Below, piece by piece: positions 46,564 to 54,888 of a stretch of 64,000 nt of DNA (its first letter is position 1; the number at the start of each line of letters is the position of its first letter). The stretch covers positions 124,001 through 188,000 of the forward strand of contig CAVZOY010000006.1 in the NCBI GenBank assembly GCA_963777095.1, read 5' to 3'. A program made the position numbers and the translations under genes. The DNA is from CAVZOY01 sp963777095. GTDB taxonomy: Bacteria > Actinomycetota > Actinomycetes > Mycobacteriales > Geodermatophilaceae. The notes under the pieces were generated by a model that was given only the letters and a program-made list of their open reading frames with translations, was not told the DNA's origin and searched no databases.

Positions 46564-47417
46564 GGGTTCGTCCCGGTCGCGGCAAGCCGGGCGAAGTCGG
46601 TCACCGACAGCTGCTCTCCGCGGGCCGACGGATCGATCCCGGCCGCGCGCAGCCGCGCCTCGGCGGCGTCCGGGCTCCCGGCCCAGCGGGCGAGGCCCGC
46701 GCGCAGCGTCTTGCGCCGGGTGGCGAAGGCGGCGTCGACGACGGCGAACGTGGCAGCCCGGTCGCCGGGCGGCGGTGGACGCCGGACCAGCGCGACCAGT
46801 CCCGAGTCGACGTTGGGCGCCGGCCAGAAGACGGTGCGGCCGACCGCGCCGGCGCGCCGCACGGCGCCGTACCAGGCGGCCTTGACCGACGGGATGCCGT
46901 ACGCCGGTGAGGACGGCGGGGCGGCGAGCCGCTCGGCCACCTCCGCCTGCACCAGCACCAGCGCGCGGTCCAGCGACGGGAGGAGCTCCAGCAGGTGCAG
47001 CAGGACGGGCACCGCCACGTTGTACGGCAGATTGGCCACCAGGGCAGTGGGCGGCGGCCCGGGGATCTCGCGCACGGCGAGCGCATCGGCCTGCACGACC
47101 TCGAGGCGGTCCGCCTGCTCGGGTGCCCGCTCGGCGACGGTGCGCGGCAGCAGCTCGGCGAGCCGTGGGTCGATCTCGACCGCGACCACCCGCGCCGCGG
47201 CGCCCAGCAGGCCGAGAGTGAGCGATCCGAGGCCGGGGCCGACCTCGAGGACGACGTCGTCCGGCCGCAGATCGGCGGTCCGCACGATGCGGCGGATGGT
47301 GTTGGCGTCGTGCAGGAAGTTCTGCCCGAGGGTCTTGGTGGGGCGCAGGTCCAGCTCCCGGGCCAGCTCGCGGATCGCGGCCGGCCCGAGGAGGCCTGGT
47401 GCGGCGGGGTCGGTCAG
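46560..47417 (-). CDS. rsmA: 16S rRNA (adenine1518/1519-N6) dimethyltransferase
   Basis: 285 residues, intact. KsgA motifs: LRPTKTLGQNFLHDANTIRR near residue 23 (SAM/RNA N-terminal motif), VVLEVGPGLGSLTLGLLGAA near residue 52 (motif I), VVAVEIDPRLAELL, and the catalytic ALVANLPYNVAVPVLLHLLE near residue 118 (NLPY). FWPAPNVDSGLVALVRRPPP near residue 195 is also typical. It dimethylates two adenines in 16S rRNA. The only start that keeps the expected N terminus is CTG 47417 within a CTGA overlap with the rpfB stop; LTDPAAPGLLGPAAIREL is the normal actinobacterial beginning. The unusual start may be real or a base error. Confidence 0.94.
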   Translation of the reverse strand: MTDPAAPGLLGPAAIRELARELDLRPTKTLGQNFLHDANTIRRIVRTADLRPDDVVLEVGPGLGSLTLGLLGAAARVVAVEIDPRLAELLPRTVAERAPEQADRLEVVQADALAVREIPGPPPTALVANLPYNVAVPVLLHLLELLPSLDRALVLVQAEVAERLAAPPSSPAYGIPSVKAAWYGAVRRAGAVGRTVFWPAPNVDSGLVALVRRPPPPGDRAATFAVVDAAFATRRKTLRAGLARWAGSPDAAEARLRAAGIDPSARGEQLSVTDFARLAATGTNP

Positions 47418-48512
47418 GGGAGGCCGAGCTGCGAGGAGCAGTGCGGCCACGCGCCGTAGCTGCCGCCGTTGGCGTTGACGAGCTTCTGCGCGATGGCGAT
47501 CTGCTGCTCGCGGCTGTTCTCGTGCGGATAGCCCTGCCCGCCGTACGACTGCCACGTGCCCAGGTTGAACTGGAGCCCGCCGTAGTAGCCGTTGCCGGTG
47601 TTGATCGACCAGTTGCCACCGGCCTCGCACTGGGCCAAGCGGTCCCAGACGCTGCCGCTCGCGACGCTGGGCGCGGCCGGGCGCTCCTTGGTGCCGACCT
47701 TGACCTTCTCGGTCACCGGCTTGCGGGTGACCTCGCTGTTCAGCTCCTTGCGGGCGACCTTCTCGCCGTCCACGAAGGTGAGGCGGTAGGTGGTCACCTT
47801 CTCGCCGGCGCGGCCGGGCGTGACCACCGTCTCCTCGCCCTCGTAGGCGGTCGGGTCCTCGACCTCGACCGTCTCGTACGGAATCGGCCTTCGTGACCGA
47901 CTTCTGCTCGACCGTCACGCGGAAGACCTGCAGCTTCATCTGGTCCAGCAGGATCTGCTCGGGGTAGAGGCTGGTCTTGTCGGTGGCCGACAGCGCGATG
48001 CCCTGCTCGGCGAGCAGTTCGCCGGCGGTGGCCGCGGTCGTGCTCACCACGCGCTCGTTCCCGTCGGCGATCAGCACGATGTCCTTGGGGCGGGTGATGG
48101 TCAGCGCCATGCCGTCGAGCGGCACGCGCTCGCTGCGGCTGGCCGAGAGCACCAGGTCGTCGCCGCGGTAGCCGAGCTGCGCGAGCGCCTCGTCGACCGA
48201 CAGGGCCGTCACGTAGACCTCGCGGTCGACGCCGTCGACGGTGAGCCGCAGCGGCCGCGCGCGGTTGAGGACGACGGTGTCGCCGTCCGAGAGGCTCTGG
48301 CCGAGGCCCGGGAGGACGTCGTCGTGCTCGTCGGCCGGCACGCCCTCGTCCTCGAGCACCTCGCCGACCGTCGCCGCGTACGTGCCGACCTCGCGCGTCT
48401 GCCCGTCGATCAGCAGGGTCACCGACTTCTGGGCGACCGCGTACGCCAGCAGACCGCCGACGAGTCCGAGGAGCACGAAGGCGAACAGGGCGAGTTGCAG
48501 CGAGCGGCGCAC
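47414..48512 (-). CDS. rpfB: Resuscitation-promoting factor RpfB
   Basis: About 365 residues. An N-terminal membrane/signal helix (LQLALFAFVLLGLVGGLLAY) is followed by three DUF348 (YabE-like) domains (VTLLIDGQTREVGTYAATVG, LRLTVDGVDREVYVTALSVD, DIVLIADGNERVVSTTAATA), a G5 domain (IPYETVEVEDPTAYEGEETV to KVKVG) and the transglycosylase-like Rpf domain: VWDRLAQCEAGGNWSINTGN with the catalytic Glu, YYGGLQFNLGTWQSYGGQGY and IAIAQKLVNANGGSYGAWPH. It cleaves peptidoglycan and revives dormant cells. One surplus G after C near 47880 breaks the frame before IPYETV. GTG 48512. First gene of a conserved operon with rsmA and ispE. Confidence 0.95.
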
Positions 48513-48819
48513 GGCACTTCCACGAGGTCACAGGACCCGGGCAGGAGGACGGGCGCGCCGACGACCCGAGTGCCGGGTCGGAGGACGCCGTCGGTCTTCC
48601 ACCCCGGCTGTCGGTCACGACACGATAACGAACGCTGTGCGAGTGGCAATGGAGCGCTCGCAGTGAATCAGGACGCAGTGGCCGCGAAACGTGGGCACGC
48701 CGGTACGCAGCGTGAGCGCCGTGCCGGGAGAGGCGGGTGGGGCGAATGAGGCGCAGGCGCACTCCCGTGACCAAGGCCACAGGGTGAACGGAGGAGCGGA
48801 CGGGTAGCCCGCCGCGCCG
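48513..48819. other. Intergenic region upstream of rpfB (307 bases)
   Basis: It holds the rpfB promoter and leader. I checked for a ydaO element, common before rpf genes in actinobacteria, and did not find its conserved blocks. Apart from the promoter listed separately I see no gene, repeat or hairpin of note. Confidence 0.5.
48622..48649 (-). promoter_or_regulatory. Candidate rpfB promoter
   Basis: On the minus strand TTGCCA (48649-48644) and TATCGT (48627-48622) are 16 bases apart, about 110 bases before the rpfB start. It is the best housekeeping-like promoter in this gap. Confidence 0.45.
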
Positions 48820-49659
48820 TCAGCTGGTCATGGCGTGCGCGTTCGAGCGCACCGGACGCAGCCAGGTGAGCAGGAACCCGGCGACCGCGACGCCGGCCGC
48901 CAGCGCGGAGAAGCCCCCGGCCACGAGCGCTACGGGGACGAGGTCGAAGCCGGCGGTGACCCGGTCACCGAGCTCGATGCCGCCGACCAGGAGCAGCGTG
49001 CCCAGCGGCAGCAGCGCGAGCACGCTCGCCGCGGCGGCGACGAGGTGCGCGGTCCAGGTGCGCAGCGCCTCGTCGACCGGGAGGTCGGCGCCCTGGGCGG
49101 GGAGCGGGCGCACCAGCGCCCGCAGCAGCGCGGCCTCGGCGACGAGCCAGGCGAGGACGGGGACGACGAGGGCCACCCAGCCCACGGCGTCGTTCAGCTC
49201 GCCCGCGCGCCAGAGGACGACGGTCGCGGCGGCCTCGGCGAGGACGACGCCGCGCATCGTCCACACCAGCCCACCCGAGACGAGCTCCCCCTGACGGGGA
49301 CGGCGCGGCGGCGAGCTCAGCGCCCAGCGCGGCCGGGGGCGGGTCAGCTCGGCCAGCAGCACCGCGGCGAGCAGGCCGAGGATCAGCGCGGGCACCCACA
49401 GGAACACCGACGACTCGGCGAACAGCACGAGGCTGCCGACGATCATGGCGGCGCCGAGCAGCCAGCCGGCCGCACGGACCCGCCGTCCGTGCTGGGCCTG
49501 CCGGCGGAGGACGGCGGTCCCCTCCGGGGTCGGCTCGGCGAGCTCGACGCCCGCCGAGGCGACCGCGCGGCGACCGGCCGCCAGCCACCAGCCGCGCGCC
49601 AACAGGACGCCGGGGGCCAGCACGGCGATGAAGAGCACGACGGCGATCAGGCGGCCCAT
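48820..49659 (-). CDS. Membrane protein of unknown function
   Basis: 279 residues, intact, not recognised. About seven hydrophobic helices: LIAVVLFIAVLAPGVLLARG at the N terminus, a pair at about residues 65-105 (AAGWLLGAAMIVGSLVLFAE, LWVPALILGLLAAVLLAELT), then VVLAEAAATVVLWRAG, GWVALVVPVLAWLVAEAALL, and two C-terminal helices. The soluble parts are Arg/Pro rich. It stands between tatD and rpfB in the same direction, 28 bases after tatD, so it may be co-transcribed with metG-tatD. No catalytic motif is visible. Confidence 0.75.
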   Translation of the reverse strand: MGRLIAVVLFIAVLAPGVLLARGWWLAAGRRAVASAGVELAEPTPEGTAVLRRQAQHGRRVRAAGWLLGAAMIVGSLVLFAESSVFLWVPALILGLLAAVLLAELTRPRPRWALSSPPRRPRQGELVSGGLVWTMRGVVLAEAAATVVLWRAGELNDAVGWVALVVPVLAWLVAEAALLRALVRPLPAQGADLPVDEALRTWTAHLVAAAASVLALLPLGTLLLVGGIELGDRVTAGFDLVPVALVAGGFSALAAGVAVAGFLLTWLRPVRSNAHAMTS

Positions 49660-49687
49660 GGCGACAAGTGTCCACCTGATCGACCCG

Positions 49688-50596
49688 TCAGGGGGCGCCG
49701 GCCTCCGCGTGCTTCCACGAACCGAAGACGCGCTCCGCGGTGGCGGTGAGGGTGGCGCACAGCTCCGCGACGTCGGTGCCGGTGAGTTCGGCGAGGGCGC
49801 GCACCGTGTGCGGAACCAGACGCGAGGCGTTCGGGCGTCCCCGGTGCGGCATCGGCGTGAGGAACGGCGCGTCGGTCTCGACCAGCAGCCGGTCGGCCGG
49901 GGTGGCCGCCGCCGCCTCGCGCAGGTCGTCGGCGTTGCCGAAGGTCAGGGTGCCGGCGAACGACAGCACGAAGCCCCGCTCGACGCACGCCCGGGCGAAG
50001 CCGGCGTTCCCGGAGAAGCAGTGCATCACCACGTGCTCCGGGGCGCCCTCGTCGTCGACGACCCGGAGGATCTCGTCGTGCGCGTCGCGGTCGTGGACGA
50101 CCAGGGCCAGGCCGTGCTCCCGGGCGATCCGGATGTGCGCGCGGAACGACGCCTCCTGCGCCGCCCAGCCCTCCGGCCCGGTGCGGTAGCGGTCCAGCCC
50201 GGTCTCCCCGATCGCCCGCACCCGTGGCTGTGCGGCGAGCCGGTCGATCTCGGCGAGGGCGTCGTCGGTCGCCCGCCCGGCCCCGGCCTCGTTCGGGTGG
50301 ATGGCGACGGCGGCGAGCACGTTCGGGTGCCGCTCCGCGAGCGCGGCCGACCAGCGGGACGAGGGCACGTCGACGCCCACCTGCACCAGCCACGGCACGT
50401 TCACGGCCACGGCGGCCGCGATCTCGGCGTCGACGTCCTCGTCGGACGCCCACTCGCCGTGCTCGTCCCCGGCCGGCCGCTCCCCCAGGACGATGTCGAG
50501 GTGGGTGTGGCTGTCCACCGCCGGGCCGGGCAGCGGCTCCGGGGACGGCGGCGGCTCCCCGCGCCGGTTGGCGCGCGAGGCGGCCGAGCGACTCAC
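49688..50596 (-). CDS. tatD: TatD family deoxyribonuclease
   Basis: 302 residues, intact. TIM-barrel metal hydrolase motifs: VDSHTHLDIVLGERP near residue 22 (HxH), RVRAIGETGLDRYRTGPEGW near residue 120 with the bridging Glu, ALVVHDRDAHDEILRVVDDE near residue 160, VMHCFSGNAGFARACVERGF near residue 185, and LLVETDAPFLTPMPHRGRPN near residue 235 (final Asp). It degrades DNA 3' ends or chromatin fragments and acts in DNA repair after oxidative damage. GTG 50596 overlaps the metG stop (GTGA). Confidence 0.93.
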   Translation of the reverse strand: MSRSAASRANRRGEPPPSPEPLPGPAVDSHTHLDIVLGERPAGDEHGEWASDEDVDAEIAAAVAVNVPWLVQVGVDVPSSRWSAALAERHPNVLAAVAIHPNEAGAGRATDDALAEIDRLAAQPRVRAIGETGLDRYRTGPEGWAAQEASFRAHIRIAREHGLALVVHDRDAHDEILRVVDDEGAPEHVVMHCFSGNAGFARACVERGFVLSFAGTLTFGNADDLREAAAATPADRLLVETDAPFLTPMPHRGRPNASRLVPHTVRALAELTGTDVAELCATLTATAERVFGSWKHAEAGAP

Positions 50597-52398
50597 TCCG
50601 AGGTCCCGCCGTCCTCCAGCCGACGCAGCTCCTCCTCCACGATCGACTCGTCGAGCTTCCGGAAGAGCGGGGTCGGCGGGGCCAGCGGCGTGCCCGACGG
50701 CGGCAGCGGCGTGGACGCCCAGCCGGCCTGCTGCTCGTCGTAGCGCCCGGTGATGATCGGGTAGGGCGAGCCGTCGTCGAGGTCGGTGACCTCCACGATC
50801 TCCGGCTGCGCCGACCAGACACCGGTGCCGCCGAGCAGTTCGTGCACCTTCTGCGCCGACTGCGGGAGGAAGGGCGTGAGCAGGGCGTTGCAGTCCTTGA
50901 TGGCCTGCAGCGCGGTGTGCAGCACGGTGTCCCGGCGGGCCGGGTCCTCCTTGAGCTTCCACGGCGCCTGGTCCGACAGGTACTTGTTCGCCTCGCCGAC
51001 GACGCGCATGGCCTCGCCGATCGCCGCCTTCTGCCGGTTGCGCGACAGCAGGTCCCCGACGGGTGCGAACGCGCCCGACGTCGACGCGAGCAGCGCCCGG
51101 TCCTCGCCGGTCAGCTCGCCCGGCGTCGGGACGGCGCCGACGTTCTTGGCCGCCATCGACACGGTGCGGTTGACCAGGTTCCCCCAGCCGGCGACGAGCT
51201 CGTCGTTGTTGCGGCGGAGGAACTCCGCCCAGGTGAAGTCGGTGTCCTGGTTCTCCGGTCCGGCCACGGCGATGAAGTAGCGCAGCGCGTCGGCGTCGTA
51301 GCGGGCCAGGAAGTCGCGCACGTAGATGACGACGTTGCGCGACGAGGAGAACTTGCGACCCTCCATGGTCAGGAACTCGCTGGAGACGACCTCGGTGGGC
51401 AGGTTGAGCCGGCCGAGCGACCCGGGGGTGCCGCCCTTGTCCCCCTCGCCGTTGTAGCCGAGGAGCTGGGCGGGCCAGATCTCGGAGTGGAAGACGATGT
51501 TGTCCTTGCCCATGAAGTAGTAGGCGTCGGAGTCCGGCGTCTGCCACCACTGCCGCCACGCCTCCGGGTCGCCGGAGCGGCGGGCCCACTCGATCGACGC
51601 CGACAGATAGCCGACGACCGCGTCGAACCAGACGTAGATGCGCTTGTCCGGCCGATCGCGCCAGCCGTCGAGGGGCACCGGCACGCCCCAGTCGATGTCG
51701 CGGGTGTAGCTGCGCGGCTTCAGGTCGTCGAGCAGGTTGACGCTGAAGTTGAGGACATTGGGCCGCCAGCTCGTGCGGGTGGCCAGCCAGTCGCCCAGCG
51801 CCTTGGTGAACGCCGGGAGGTCGAGGAAGTAGTGCTCCTCCTCGACGAACTTCGGCGTCTCGCCGTTGATCCGGCTCTTCGGGTTGATCAGGTCGATCGG
51901 GTCGAGCTGGTTGCCGCAGTTGTCGCACTGGTCGCCGCGGGCGCCGTCGTACCCGCAGATGGGGCAGGTGCCCTCGATGTAGCGGTCGGGCAGGGTGCGG
52001 CCGGTCGACGGGCTGATCGCGCCGAGCGTCGTCTGCGGGAAGACGTACCCGTTCTTCAGCAGCCCCGAGAAGATCTCCTGGGCGATGCGGTGGTGGTTGA
52101 CCGTCGTCGTCCGCGTGAAGAGGTCGTAGCTGAGCCCCAGCGCGGCCAGGTCGTCGACGATGATCCGGTTGTTGCGGTCGGCGATCTGGCGGGGGGTGAC
52201 CCCCTCGGCGTCCGCTGCGACCGTGATCGGCGTCCCGTGCTCGTCGGTGCCGCTGACCATCAGCACCCGGTCGCCCGCCATGCGGTGGTACCGGCTGAAG
52301 ACGTCGGAGGGGACGCCGAAGCCGGAGACGTGGCCGATGTGCCGGGGGCCGTTGGCGTAGGGCCAGGCGACCGCGGTCAGGATGTGCCGATCACTCAC
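50593..52398 (-). CDS. metG: Methionine-tRNA ligase
   Basis: 601 residues, intact. Class I motifs: AVAWPYANGPRHIGHVSGFG near residue 9 (HIGH) and MEGRKFSSSRNVVIYVRDFL near residue 345 (KMSKS variant KFSSS). A zinc knuckle of four Cys lies at CPICGYDGARGDQCDNCGNQ near residue 145. GVPVPLDGWRDRPDKRIYVW, and AVVGYLSASIEWARR hold the methionine pocket. The anticodon-binding helices follow. It charges tRNA-Met. No C-terminal tRNA-binding (Arc1p-like) domain is present. Start ATG 52398. It heads the metG-tatD cluster. Confidence 0.97.
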   Translation of the reverse strand: MSDRHILTAVAWPYANGPRHIGHVSGFGVPSDVFSRYHRMAGDRVLMVSGTDEHGTPITVAADAEGVTPRQIADRNNRIIVDDLAALGLSYDLFTRTTTVNHHRIAQEIFSGLLKNGYVFPQTTLGAISPSTGRTLPDRYIEGTCPICGYDGARGDQCDNCGNQLDPIDLINPKSRINGETPKFVEEEHYFLDLPAFTKALGDWLATRTSWRPNVLNFSVNLLDDLKPRSYTRDIDWGVPVPLDGWRDRPDKRIYVWFDAVVGYLSASIEWARRSGDPEAWRQWWQTPDSDAYYFMGKDNIVFHSEIWPAQLLGYNGEGDKGGTPGSLGRLNLPTEVVSSEFLTMEGRKFSSSRNVVIYVRDFLARYDADALRYFIAVAGPENQDTDFTWAEFLRRNNDELVAGWGNLVNRTVSMAAKNVGAVPTPGELTGEDRALLASTSGAFAPVGDLLSRNRQKAAIGEAMRVVGEANKYLSDQAPWKLKEDPARRDTVLHTALQAIKDCNALLTPFLPQSAQKVHELLGGTGVWSAQPEIVEVTDLDDGSPYPIITGRYDEQQAGWASTPLPPSGTPLAPPTPLFRKLDESIVEEELRRLEDGGTSE

Positions 52399-52430
52399 GC
52401 GGGGAGCCTAGTGAAGGCGCGCGGAGCCGT

Positions 52431-52470
52431 GAGCATCGCAGGGAGCGCCAGCGACCGAGGAGCGGAGCGG
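52431..52470 (+). repeat. Dispersed GC-rich repeat, copy 2
   Basis: Starts gagcatcgcagggagcgcc and continues cgaccgaggagcggagcgg. It matches the element at 45571-45606 read on the other strand (gagcatcgcag-gag-...-gcga-gaggagcgga). It lies just upstream of metG. Confidence 0.55.
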
Positions 52471-52494
52471 CGGAGGCGCCGAGCAAGTGGTAGT

Positions 52495-52514
52495 GAGGTG
52501 GCGGTCGCCACCTC
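52495..52514 (-). terminator. Short hairpin after the 52518 gene
   Basis: gaggtggc-ggtc-gccacctc, an 8-9 base perfect stem 4 bases after the stop of the minus-strand membrane protein gene. No U-tract. Confidence 0.5.
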
Positions 52515-52517
52515 CGG

Positions 52518-53198
52518 TCAGCGGTCGGCGACGACGGCGGTGACCGCGGTGCCGATGCCGCCGGAGCCGTCCGGCTGCGGGCCGCCGATGGCGACCGCGC
52601 CCAGGCCGAGGCCGATGACGGCCATGGTCACGGTGGCGACCATGCGGTGCCGGGCGACCGGGTCGGGACGGCGCTCGCGGATCCGCGGGCCGGCGGCGAT
52701 CCAGGCCTGCACCGAGGTGGTGCCGGCCAGCAGCAGCTTGGCGACCGGCACGGCCAGCGCCATCAGGACGACGGCGGGCAGCGGCAGGTTCGCCGGAGTG
52801 GGCACCGGCAGCGGGATCGCGACGGCGGCGACACCGACGATGGCCACTGCGAAGAGCTCGGCGTAGGCGACGGCGACGAAGCCGCGTCGTCCGGTCCCGT
52901 CGACCATGGCTGCGCCGCTGCCGGCGCTGGACACGACCCAGGTGGCGAGCAGGAGGACGACGCCGCCGACGATGCCGCCGTGCGGGCGGTGGGTCGACAG
53001 CAGCAGGGTGTCGAGCCCGGTGAGGCCGACGGCCAGGAGGCCGAGCGCCTCGGTGACGCCGAGGGCTGCGGCGGCGACGACGGTCAGCGGCAGCCGGCGC
53101 GGGGCCGCGGGGGCCGCCGTCCGGACCGTGGCGCGCGACGGCACGACGAGCCGCGGGAGCACGAAGGTGCTGCGGACATCGAGGACGCTGATCGCCAT
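52518..53198 (-). CDS. Membrane protein of unknown function
   Basis: 226 residues, not recognised. Four to five hydrophobic helices: LTVVAAAALGVTEALGLLAV, GGIVGGVVLLLATWVVSSAG, AELFAVAIVGVAAVAIPLPV, LPAVVLMALAVPVAKLLLAG and a C-terminal one (MVATVTMAVIGLGLGAVAIG). The N terminus is basic and soluble. The pattern is that of small actinobacterial integral membrane proteins without known activity. ATG 53198. It lies downstream of the APC permease in the same direction, with a 69-base gap. Confidence 0.65.
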   Translation of the reverse strand: MAISVLDVRSTFVLPRLVVPSRATVRTAAPAAPRRLPLTVVAAAALGVTEALGLLAVGLTGLDTLLLSTHRPHGGIVGGVVLLLATWVVSSAGSGAAMVDGTGRRGFVAVAYAELFAVAIVGVAAVAIPLPVPTPANLPLPAVVLMALAVPVAKLLLAGTTSVQAWIAAGPRIRERRPDPVARHRMVATVTMAVIGLGLGAVAIGGPQPDGSGGIGTAVTAVVADR

Positions 53199-53267
53199 GC
53201 AGGTCAGGTCGGCCGCCGCGGGGTGGTGCTGGAGGGGGCGACAGCGGTTTTCACCCGGTCGGGTGGC

Positions 53268-54761
53268 TCAGCGGGCGATGTCCTCCGCGCGGCCCTCCGC
53301 GCGCGCTCGTTCGGCGAGCCGGCTGTGGCTGCGCCCGTAGAGGAAGTAGACGGCAAAGCCGAGGGCCATCCAGGCGAGGAAGCGCAGCCACGTGTTTCCG
53401 GGCAGGTTCAGCATCAGCCACACGCAGGCCAGCGCCGACAGGATCGGCAGCACCGGCATCAGCGGGACGCGGAACGCCCGCGGGAGGTCGGGCCGCGTGC
53501 GGCGCAGCACGATGACGCCGATCGAGACGAGCAGGAACGCGGCCAGGGTGCCGATGTTGACCAGTTCGGTGAGCTCCTCGAGCGGAACCAGACCGGCCAG
53601 CACCGTCACCAGCAGGCCGGTGGCGATCGTGATGCGGTACGGCGTTCCGTACCGCGGGTGGACGCCGGCGAACCACCGCGGCAGCAGCCGGTCGCGGGCC
53701 ATGGCGAAGAGCACCCGCGACTGGCCGAGCATCAGGATCATCACCACGGACGTCAGCCCGATCAGCGCGCCGAGCGAGATGATCGTCGCGAACACCGGCA
53801 GGCCACGGGACGAGAACGCGTCCGCCAGCGGTGCCGTGGGGTCGAGGTCCCGGTAGTCCTGCATGCCCACGACGACCAGCGAGACCGCGACGTAGAGGAC
53901 GGTGCAGATCGCCAGCGAGCCGAGGATGCCGCGGGGCATGTCACGCGCGGGGTCGCGGGTCTCCTCCGCCGCGGTCGCGACGATGTCGAACCCGATGAAG
54001 GCGAAGAAGACGATCGCCGCGCCGGCGATCACGCCACCCCAGCCGAACGTCGTCGGGGCGAAGCCGAACAACGTCTGCACCAGCGGCGCGTCCCCACCCG
54101 TCGCGCCCTCGGCGGGCGGCTGCGCGGGAGGGATGAACGGGCTGTAGTTGGCGGCCTCCAGGAAGAACACGCCGACCGCGACGACGATCAGCACGACCGT
54201 CACCTTGATGGCCACCACGATCGCGTTGAACCGGGACGAGACCTTGATGCCGAGCACCAGCACGCCGGTCATCGCCAGGGCCAGCACCATGGCGGACACG
54301 TTGACCGCGCCCTCGCCGGACAGCCAGCCGGGGACCGTGAGCCCGACGTCCTCGAGGAGCTGGGCGAGGTAGCCCGACCAGCTGGTCGAGACAGCGGCGG
54401 CGCCGATCGAGAACTCGAGGATCAGGTCCCAGCCGATGATCCACGCGACGAACTCGCCGAAGGTGGCGTAGGAGAACGTGTACGCCGAGCCGGCCACCGG
54501 CACCGTGGAGGCGAACTCGGCGTAGCAGAGCGCCGCGAGCGCGCAGGTGACGCCGGCGATCACGAAGGAGATGGCCACCGCCGGCCCCGCCTGGCCCTGC
54601 GCGACGACGCCGGTGACCACGAAGATGCCGGCCCCGATGACGACGCCGACCCCGAAGACGGTCAGGTCGAGGCCGGACAGGCTCTTCTTGAGCCGGTGCT
54701 CCGGTTCGTCGGTGTCCTGGATGGACTGCTCGATCGACTTCACCCGAAGGCCTGCGGCCAC
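53268..54761 (-). CDS. APC family amino acid permease (cationic amino acid transporter type)
   Basis: 497 residues with about 12-13 membrane helices. CAT/YfnA-type features: EPEHRLKKSLSGLDLTVFGV and GVVIGAGIFVVTGVVAQGQA near residue 35 (helix 1 unwound GAGIF motif), CYAEFASTVPVAGSAYTFSY near residue 80, and WIIGWDLILEFSIGAAAVST near residue 110. VFFAFIGFDIVATAAEETRD near residue 260 is the conserved helix 6 motif with its Glu pair. It imports amino acids with protons; cationic substrates are inferred from family. GTG 54761 is preferred over upstream GTG/ATG because aggggg precedes it closely. It is divergent from corA. Confidence 0.9.
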   Translation of the reverse strand: MAAGLRVKSIEQSIQDTDEPEHRLKKSLSGLDLTVFGVGVVIGAGIFVVTGVVAQGQAGPAVAISFVIAGVTCALAALCYAEFASTVPVAGSAYTFSYATFGEFVAWIIGWDLILEFSIGAAAVSTSWSGYLAQLLEDVGLTVPGWLSGEGAVNVSAMVLALAMTGVLVLGIKVSSRFNAIVVAIKVTVVLIVVAVGVFFLEAANYSPFIPPAQPPAEGATGGDAPLVQTLFGFAPTTFGWGGVIAGAAIVFFAFIGFDIVATAAEETRDPARDMPRGILGSLAICTVLYVAVSLVVVGMQDYRDLDPTAPLADAFSSRGLPVFATIISLGALIGLTSVVMILMLGQSRVLFAMARDRLLPRWFAGVHPRYGTPYRITIATGLLVTVLAGLVPLEELTELVNIGTLAAFLLVSIGVIVLRRTRPDLPRAFRVPLMPVLPILSALACVWLMLNLPGNTWLRFLAWMALGFAVYFLYGRSHSRLAERARAEGRAEDIAR

Positions 54762-54888
54762 GATTCCCCCCTCGCCGGCCGAACCCGCGCTCCTGCGGTC
54801 CCCGCGGCAGCGTCGCACGGCTCCGGATCACCCGCACGCCTACGCTGCTCGGGTCCGTTCCGACCGGACCGGCGCCCAGGAGGTGTGC

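Noticed and set aside
48513..48819. A ydaO riboswitch before rpfB
   Set aside because: Expected from other actinobacteria, but the conserved blocks are not present here.
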